From Nageia nagi (Eukaryota; Pinophyta): a stretch of 64,000 nucleotides of DNA. The stretch lies in NCBI GenBank assembly GCA_050084985.1, contig JBITNC010000001.1:80476001-80540000 (forward strand), read 5' to 3'. The position numbers and the translations under genes are program-made. Each line of letters starts with the position of its first letter. Positions within the stretch are counted from its first letter, which is position 1. This document shows, in pieces, positions 52,701 through 61,700 of this stretch. Under the pieces are notes generated by a model. The model saw nothing but the letters and a program-made list of their open reading frames with translations, searched no databases and was not told the DNA's origin.

Positions 52701-55700
52701 GACGTCACAAAGCCTCCCCTCTCGAATTGTTTTCCCTCAAGCAATTGTAAAATGCTACAACAAATTGTCTTCCAAGAATCCTTTGGTCTTGTTGATTGCA
52801 ATCTACTGGAGTGGAATGCAACTTCAATAAGTCTCCTCTAGGGTGAAGATCCTGCATGAAACGTTGAAGTTGCCTCCTCATGTATCAACATTGCATGCAA
52901 AAATTTTGATATCTTATTGGGGTCCAATCTGTTCCTATCAATCCACATTAAGTACCAAAATGCCTACAAACATTTTGGTGCCACCATCCTCAAAAAACAT
53001 AGGAGTGTATGTAGAGATGTTGATGCATTCATCGCTGCTAGGCATCTAGCTGTGAACATGTGGAAGACTTTTGGGAGCTGTGCATGCAAAAAACATCAAC
53101 TAAATCAAGCATGAGTAGAAAGAGGTGGAGCCCTTGCTCCATGGTTGTCCCCAAGATTTTCCCATACTCCACACGGGATGCCAAGCTTCTCCATCCTTCC
53201 ACGTTGGTTGCCAATTTCCTCTAAACTCCAACGTACAATGCCAGACCTCCTCCAAACCCATCGTGAGATGTTGTGGCTCCTCTATTGTCAATGTGGGATG
53301 CCAAGACTCCCTCATTCCCAACGTCGAGTTCCCAAGCCTCTCCAGGTCCAACATGGGATGCCAAGACCCCCTCATGTTAGATGTTGTATGCTTAAGCCTC
53401 TCCAAGCCCAACCTGAGTTGCCAGAATTCCCCCATGCCAGTCATTGGATACCCAAGCCTCTCAGCTCACATCAAGTACCTAGGCCCCTCGAAGACCCACG
53501 TGAGGTGTAGAAGTCCCTTCATGTCCATCGTAGGGTGCAAGAGCCCTTCCAAGCCCAACGTAAGGTACCACTACTACTCAATGTCCCATGTGAGGTGTAG
53601 AAACTCTTTTTAGTCCAACATGGGGTGCAAGAGCCTAACCTTTGTGCGTTTGCCCTCCCTTGAGAGACTTCATTGTGGGCTCCAAGTCATATGCAGCCCT
53701 AATGGCATCGCAAGCTTTCTTCATGTAGATACCTTGACCATTCCCTACAATGGCTCCATCAATCCTATTATGAAAAGGAATATCAATCTCTCCTCAGGAA
53801 TGTTGTGAATCATGAATGCAACCTTCTGAAACTTAGACACATATTCATCTACTGCACCCTATTGTTTCAGAGATGTCATCTCCTTGAAGTAATCATTCTC
53901 TCTTTTCCAATCAAACCTCTCTACCAACCTTCGATCAAACTCATCGAAAGAGGTGATGTGGCAGTAATCCTAGCTTATTACTCCATGCTACCACCGTTCG
54001 AGAGCATCTCCCTCAAAGTGCAACAATGCAAAATGAATTGCATCCTCCTCAACCATGTTCGAACTCAAAGTGAAGTAGGTCTATAACTAATGTAGCCAAG
54101 CCCTAGTCATCATCCTCTTGTCGTCATACAAGGGCACCTGTATTTTGTTCATCTTTTGCTGCAAATCCCTCTTATCACCCCACAAGTTGCTTTGGGAGTG
54201 TGTACCGTGAGAACTACCTCCATTTAGCCCCAAAATCTCCAAGTAGCTATTGAAGTTCATGTCTCTCCTCAATCCTGGATCTAGCATGGCATACTTTCTA
54301 AAAATCTAGTTCAATTCCAGAGGGTTGGGAATCTAGTTTCACTTCATCAACTAACTTCTTGGAAAACATAGGCTTGGACGGTTTGGGAATAATGGAATGC
54401 TCCCCTATATTCTCAAAATCCTCATCAAGGAACCTCCTTAGGAGAGGGTTAGTTCCTTGGGGACCTCTATGAGAATGGAATTTCAAAAACGTGGGTTCTT
54501 GGCAACCCACAGATCTATCCCTCAAATTGCATGATCTCCTCAAGCTCGACTCTCTCTCCATCCTATCCTCCATCCTTGGTTCTTCTTCTTCATCTGGAAT
54601 TGGACATTAAGATTATTTAATATTTTATTAATGCCTCAATCATAGATCAATAGGATCCCTTAGCCTATTAACCCTCGAGATCCAAGTTTGCTATTAAAGG
54701 GGGACTTTAAGATTATCTAATATTTTATTAATGCCTCCTCCTAAGTCAGCCAACCTGGGAAGACATATTTGCAAGTTAGAAATGCTATAAAAGGAAGTCA
54801 TTTGGTCAATTGAAGACATCATCTTGTGCATTCAATCTTGGATCATTCGGAGCTTAGGGATGCTTCCCTTCTCTACCTTTTAGGGCTTAGAGGTACCCTA
54901 TAAGTGGTTCATCTGCACTTCAACAACACTTGGAGAGTTGGTGCCAACCTTGAGGAGCATTCTAGAGTCTTGCGCTAGCCATCTTTACCACTTGGAGACT
55001 TGCGCCAACCATTGGGAGCCATCTTGGGTCTTGCACCAAGCTTGGGACCCCTTTTGGACCTTATGCCAACCTCTTGGAGTCTAGTTTGAGCATTCTTAAG
55101 ACTTGAGCTTTGCTCTCAAACTTGTAACAGCCCTATACTTAGTCTTGGTTCATTATTGATGATATTGGCTCTCATATTGCATCTCAAATGTGAATGAATA
55201 TTGCTACATATTTATACTATGCTTTTATCTTCATTGTGTATGGGAATGTATGCGAATTGAGTACTTTTGGAGCTATATTTCTGTTATGTTACAGATCTGA
55301 TTTGTGCCTTAGTTTTGGTCATATTCACATGTTATGAGTGCTTATTATCAGTTTTGGTTACTGCTGTTACATATCAATTTGAGTGCATGAATTGAATGAT
55401 TTATGAGCATATTTATTGATGCCCTAGTTCGTGGATTAAAATGGAATTGAACGCTAAAATTGATTCCTTCAAGATCCTGAAATAGTTTGACTTTGTCCAT
55501 TCTCTTCAAAAGTGCTCGACCTGAATCTTGACATCCTTCCATCTCCTAAGTTTCTACTACCTAGTGCCTTTTAATAATACATCATCTCATGTCTCCAAAA
55601 CAATCCTTTCCGTTGCTCTAGCTAAAACTGGGTCCTCAAAATTGCAAAAATTTTGAGGTCTGTTGTGCGGTACAACAAAGCCCAATCACAATTATCCCAC

Positions 55701-58700
55701 TAAGATAGATCCTTACATAATTTTTTTTCACAAAATATTGAATGGATTTCTTGCTGTGAGTTGTAGAAATATTTAAGCCCAAAAGATCAGTGATTCAGTT
55801 CTCAACAATCAGACAAATGGAAGTTTCAAAATTATTCTACGCGCATAGACCATGGAATATCCCATAGCTGGATCTGTTAAGTTCTCCAGCCAAAACCAAG
55901 ACAGCCTTGAAATTAGACTTCTAGAAAATATCCAAAACAATTCTGTAAGAATTTCACCATAAGAAGCTTCCTGGTAGAAACAATCAAGAACTTCTTTTTG
56001 CAGTACAAAGCACTATTTTGTTCCTTCTGTTTGTAATATAGAAAAAAAAATAGAAAGCATATAGCAATGATCATCTGATCCTTTCTACAGAACCGGTCAT
56101 TTTAAAATTCTTCACAACAGGCTGCTGGAGAAAAGGAACAATTTTCTTATTAACAATCATAAGAATGAGCTCCTATAGAAATCTAATCAAATATCATACA
56201 TGGCAAGACTCGTACCTATAATATATACACAATTAATGAACCAACATTAAAATTTTGAGTGGAAATTGCAAAACATGTTATAATTCATTCTGCACAAACT
56301 CACCACTCAGCAGCAGCCTGTAGCATGCGGTCAGAGATAAGGTTGGCACCAGAGAGAAGTGTCCCCAGTCCAATTCTACAAAGAGACAATGTTTAGCAGG
56401 AAATAATAAATCCCATCTATTCATAGCAAGTGTTGAAATACATGTTTCATTTGCAGTTTCAACAAAGCTTAAAAGAAGATATACAAATAACTAAATATCC
56501 ATTTACCCAGGGAACAGATACATATTATTTCCTTGGTTTGCATGACCAACAACTCCATTTCCTGTATGGAAGACATCCTGTAAGGCCAAAACCTATGCCA
56601 TAGAGATTAAATTATTCAAAGCATTGAAGTAGAGGAACAAGAGCTAACCTAGATCAACATTCTTAAAAGGGCTACCACTTGCAAAAATTATGTTTTCACC
56701 AGCATACTTAAAAGCTTCATCTGCTGTGCATTCGGCTGTTCTACACCAAGAAATAATATAAATAATACATTAGAATTAAAAAGAAACATGAATAACAAAT
56801 AATTAGTCAACATCAAAAAGCTTCTACAGCTAAATTTTATGTCTATGTCAAAAAAAGGAAACATAACCATTCTTAGTTGGATTTGACATTGCAAATATTG
56901 CAGGTCTTGGAGAGTCAGATTCCTTCATTGCCTCCAGCACCTGTAGGATTTTATAATAACAAAGTCATTTACAACATATAAATCTGTTTGGAAAAATTTA
57001 CTTCAACTAAAAGAAACATTTATACCCAGTCTTATAGAAAAATATTCAAGCCTAGTGTTCCAAAACAAGCATTCAAACAATACTAGATCTTAAATCATTT
57101 GTTGACAAAGAGAAAAGAACAATAAATACATTGAACAGGCATCATATTTGAATCAAGTCCTCTTTCTTGTTGCTAATGAAGCTAGGAGTTTACCACAAAA
57201 CATACAAAGCAAAAGTTAAATTAAAAAAACCTGGAAATGCATATCCATTCTCTGGATACAACTCATATTACTCTTCTACATGTTCCACCTAGACCAATTC
57301 TTGTACCAATACATGTGTCAAACACGAAATAGTCCAGCGCCAATCTTTCCTTCGCAGGCCATTTTCCAATGTCCAGAAATAGAAACTACTTCCCCTATAG
57401 TTACTAATTGATAATTTCCTAATGCAGCCAGCTCTATTATTGTGTTTTTCTGGCTTTACAATTGAAAGAAACATCATGCTATATAAAAGAACATGAAAGA
57501 GTAATTGTATGCAGATGGGAAACTCTTATGAGGAAGCGGTTGAATTATGAATAAATTTCGCAAAAATAAATAGTACTTTAAATCAGTTCTCAATGAACTA
57601 GTGGTGACATACAGCGTGAACCAAATTTAGCATATCAACTGAAAACAATAATTAAAAAAGGGAAAATATCTAGAACACCCCTATAATCTGAGAGAATATC
57701 AAAAATACCCCTACATTTTGAATAATATCAAACATACCCTTCATATGAGACGCAAAGCACATTGTACTTGAAATACATATAAATATTTTGTGTCTTCTTT
57801 ATGCTTCCACATTTTGCATACATATCTACCAAGGCACTCACAACCACATCCGATAGAAATGCACCTTTCAAAAGTCTTTGATGCATGTATAAGCACTGTT
57901 GCGAATCTCCCAGTTTGGTGAATGCTTTGAAAACGATGGGAAAGGTGAATTGAAAACGATTCACCTACAGCATCATGAAATTTTTATCTTGTACGGAATG
58001 GTTGCAGATAGACTTGCTCTGCTTTCTTGCTAAGTAGCCCTGTTGGGAGTTGCAAGCAATGTATTTGCTGTTTCTCAGATTGTTCCACCGCACTCTTAAC
58101 AAGGACATTCCAAGAAAATATACTTAGGGAGAATGCAACTCATACAAACTAGCAAACATTTGCAAATGTTGGAACATGAATATTAAATATGAAGTCCATG
58201 TTTCTCGTATTAAAAACATCCCATAAACAAGTTAGCAACTAAAGAAGAAGCCTCAAAAGAAAGGCGTACAAGAAAAGTTCATATTACGATATATTACATT
58301 CCAGCTTGGCAACCTATCCTAGCATTACAATTAAAAAACCCTTGTAAGCATTCAATACCCTCCACTGGTAGCAAAATTGTTAGCCAAAGAAAGGGCATTG
58401 CTAATCAACATGCACATGTTCTGAACCCGGCGGCTGATGAGGAGCTTTACCCTCATCAATAGAACTACTTAGCAAGGAAGCAGAGCGAGTCTATCTCCTA
58501 GTTTGGTGAATGCTGTTGTTTGTTGCATTTGATGAAATAGTGTCAATGCCTGTCAAGGAAATCCATGAGAAGATGTCTCGTTCAGTAATACAGTCCAAAA
58601 CATCGCAGGCACCTACCAAACTTCCGCAGTTGACATACATGTGGTTAATTCTATTTTGCAGAAATCTGTGGATAATTCTTTTAAGTCTGATGCGATTGAC

Positions 58701-61700
58701 GAATGAATGACGGAGCTAGAGGGCATGTAAACAATGCAAATCTGTGTCCCGTATGGAAAGAGGGGTATTTTTTATATTATTGAAAAAGTAGGGGTATTTT
58801 CAATGTTTTGTCAAATTATAGGGGTATTTTAGATATTTTCCCATATAAAACACACGTTGTGGAATATGGTCTAGTTTATGTGAGTGTCTCTATGTGTTTT
58901 CTTTTGCTTTCACCCTTTAGAATCAGACAAATACCCAAAGTCTAGGAGTAAAGAGTCTATAAACTGGCAAAGGCACAAATGAAAAGTCTTGAAAGATCCA
59001 AAAGTAGGTTCACAAATAGGATACTCTTCACAATATCATGGATTGGATGCCATGAAATGCTTGAATGTGATGTACCGAACTAGGGTTCACCCCAAAACAC
59101 TCAAATAATTATGCAATTAATTTCCGAAATTCTCAAACAAATTCCGATTTACACCATTATGCCCAAATCAAGAGCTAAATCTTATTCCAAAAATAGGGAA
59201 AACCTCTACGATGCTCAATAATTACTCAAAATGCATCAAACTTCTCCAAAAAGTGGGAAGAATCATCCAAAGGAATGAATTATTCAGAATAACATCAATC
59301 TGAGCATACATCTAGCATCCAAGCATGAGATCTCATTGATATACTTAAAATATTACTCAAGGAAGAATGCGACCAATACTCAAGCACTAGATCTCAACAA
59401 TACTCATGGAAATGATGCCACAAAATATATCTTAATTATTAAAGGATCAAATGAGCCAAAGTAAACACGTACAAGCCTCTTAGGAGAAGATATGTGAGCC
59501 CTAGAGTGAGAAGTCTCAGCCAGGGAGACTAGATCTCAACTCAAGAACCCTCAAAGATGCCTCAAACTAACTTTAGGATGTGGACGACCCAATGGGAGGC
59601 TAAAGAAGTGGTGTGAAGCACCAAGAATGGCCCCCTAGATGTGACGTCCAAGCAAAATGGCTCTCCATAGTAGATTTGGATGTGCAAACCAACTTAGGAA
59701 CCCTCCATGATGAAGCGCCATCTTCAAGAAGACTAAAATGGGTAGTTGGGACCTACAAACGACCTCCTCCAAGTTGGACAAACCTTGGCAAAGGTAGAAA
59801 CTCAACAGTAGTGTTGACCCTAGACGGATCTTCAGCAGCAATGGCGGTGTGAATCCCTAATGGATTACAGGACTCTGCAGCAACAATGGTGGCAATCAAA
59901 TAAGCCAAGAGGAATGCCAAACCTCAAGGTAGCAATCAAATAAGCCAAGAGGAATGCTAGACCTCAAGGACCTCCCTTGTGAAGACAAGAGGTGGAAGAG
60001 AGCTAATGCCCACAATAATAATCAATAATCAAGCATATCCTCCAAATGAGACTCTATTTGCCTTTTATAGGAGGTGTCTCATCTAGAGGTGGTTGGTCGA
60101 TCCAACCTAGACATTTTAATTCTCCATTGGGGTTACAAAATATTAATTACACCTTTAGATGAGGCATCTACTTAAAATGACTCCTTAGGTCCACCAAATT
60201 ACATATTGGGATCTCATTTAAGTCCCCACAAGTGAGGCATCCCATTTTGGATGCATAGAATGAGATCTACAAATACAAAATTAATATCAAAAAGTGGATA
60301 ATGGCCCGCTACACTTAAGTAAATAATTAAATAATCCTCGCTACCCTTAAATCACTCCTAGATCCTAGAAGAGGGACAGGATGTCCAACTTAAAGTGCTC
60401 AATTTTAGCATTTTTGCACTCAAGGAGAACATTCATCATTGTCAGGAGATCATTGAATGGCATAAATGCATAAAAATACTCAAAATACAAAGAATTTATC
60501 CCAATGGAGGGAGCCCCACATCATGAGGCAAGATAGCCAAGTGATGAAGTGATCATGAAAGGGATCCCAAAAATGGAACATTGCACTGAACCTTTGGATT
60601 GATGCATATAGATCAATAGTAGCATAAGGAGGCATGAGATAATGATTTATCCAAGTTTTATCATTTTTACAAACCACAAAAATAAAAACCTTTATTATCA
60701 TATCCTTTTATGCATGATAACGGCCAATGATGCATTTTTTATTTTAATAATAATAAATATACATGGTGTTGACATTCTCTCCAAAATCAATATAACCTGA
60801 AAAATATGCCACACAGTTTAAAACATTTAGCATGACTTTTCAAATAAATTGTTGCAGGACATATGAAAGCTAATTCTATTTACATCATCATGGCATTCCC
60901 CTTGTTCAATGCTAACTTGTATGCCAGAATTCTTATATTTCAACATATATTCCATAGAAACATATTGACACTATCAAATCCAGTTCTTCAGTTAGGCTGT
61001 AGCTTCTGAATAAGCAGACAATTTGTTGTAGTATTGCCTAATTGTTCTTCATATCAAACAATAGAATAGATATTTATTAAATACTGATTTCTTCCTAAAG
61101 GTAATTAATTTATTTCTTCTCTATGTGATTAATAAAAGTAATATTCTTCGTAACCTCCATGTGGATTACCTAGCTGGTCCCAAATGGACTAGCCAAGATT
61201 TCAACCCAGGACCACTCATTCCTGATTGGGTGTTCTAAGTTTAATGTTCGCTCCTTGCCACTAATTGTTTTCCCTGCTGAGGAGATTAATCGGCTATTCG
61301 GCAAAAAAATATGCAAAAAAATATATCAGCAGTCATTTAATTTTTTTGTTTTAAATATTATAGCAATCTTTGCTATTGCAGCAGTCATTACCATTTGCTA
61401 TTACAACAATTATTTGCAAGATAGGATTTAAATATTACCAAGACACATTACAAAAACATAGTCATTTGCTATTACAACAGTCTTGAAAACTGAAAAGTAG
61501 GTGTTATTTTTTTCTATTACCAAAACACATGATATTGCATTATAGATGAAGACAACATGTTTTTCGTATCAAAATATTGCATAGTGCATAGCCTGCATAC
61601 TAACATAGTAAGTACATAAATTTCCAAATAAATTTGGCAATGTTTCTTTGAATTTGCAAAAAACAAAAAAAGATCCCTCAAACACATCAAACATCCGAAT

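Larger units (their letters stand above)
51500..54740 (-). mobile_element. Gag-only LTR element, minus strand, 5' end rearranged
   Basis: A left LTR (51500-52708, minus-strand start TGTGACGTCC, end GATCTTACA) is followed by a polypurine tract, an internal region with a 30-bp tandem array and a gag domain, and no polymerase. A short piece resembling the LTR (CATAGATCAATAGGATCCCT) recurs at 54640-54660, so the right LTR survives only as a remnant and no PBS is visible. It matches the structure of terminal-repeat retrotransposons with GAG only. The PPT and LTR length resemble the 1728-7886 element. Confidence 0.6.
19923..56303 (-). other. NAD-ME2: Giant intronic interval of the malic enzyme gene (about 36.4 kb)
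   Basis: The interval separates the exon ending in AAAE(C) from the exon starting (R)IRHIT. The family alignment expects about 20-22 residues (AAAEC-LASYM-type through YPSI-type) encoded by a small exon somewhere here, splitting it into two introns. I did not find that exon by eye on the minus strand. It is filled by the mobile elements listed separately. Confidence 0.8.
57660..58842. mobile_element. TIR transposon carrying PPR gene fragments (Pack-type)
   Basis: Both ends start GGGAAAATATCTA-AA-ACCCC when read inward, and the inverted arms extend over about 80-90 bp (57660-57742 and 58755-58842). Between them are two minus-strand pieces of a pentatricopeptide repeat gene and no transposase. 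The flanking nonamers ATTAAAAAA and ATATAAAAC agree at six of nine positions, weakly suggesting a 9-bp Mutator-type duplication. The inner parts near 58010-58038 and 58464-58495 are also inverted copies. Confidence 0.7.

Noticed and set aside
53125-53613. 162-codon Cys-rich open frame as a host gene
   Set aside because: It is produced by the 30-bp array, lies antisense to the gag of the same element, and has no promoter or splice support.
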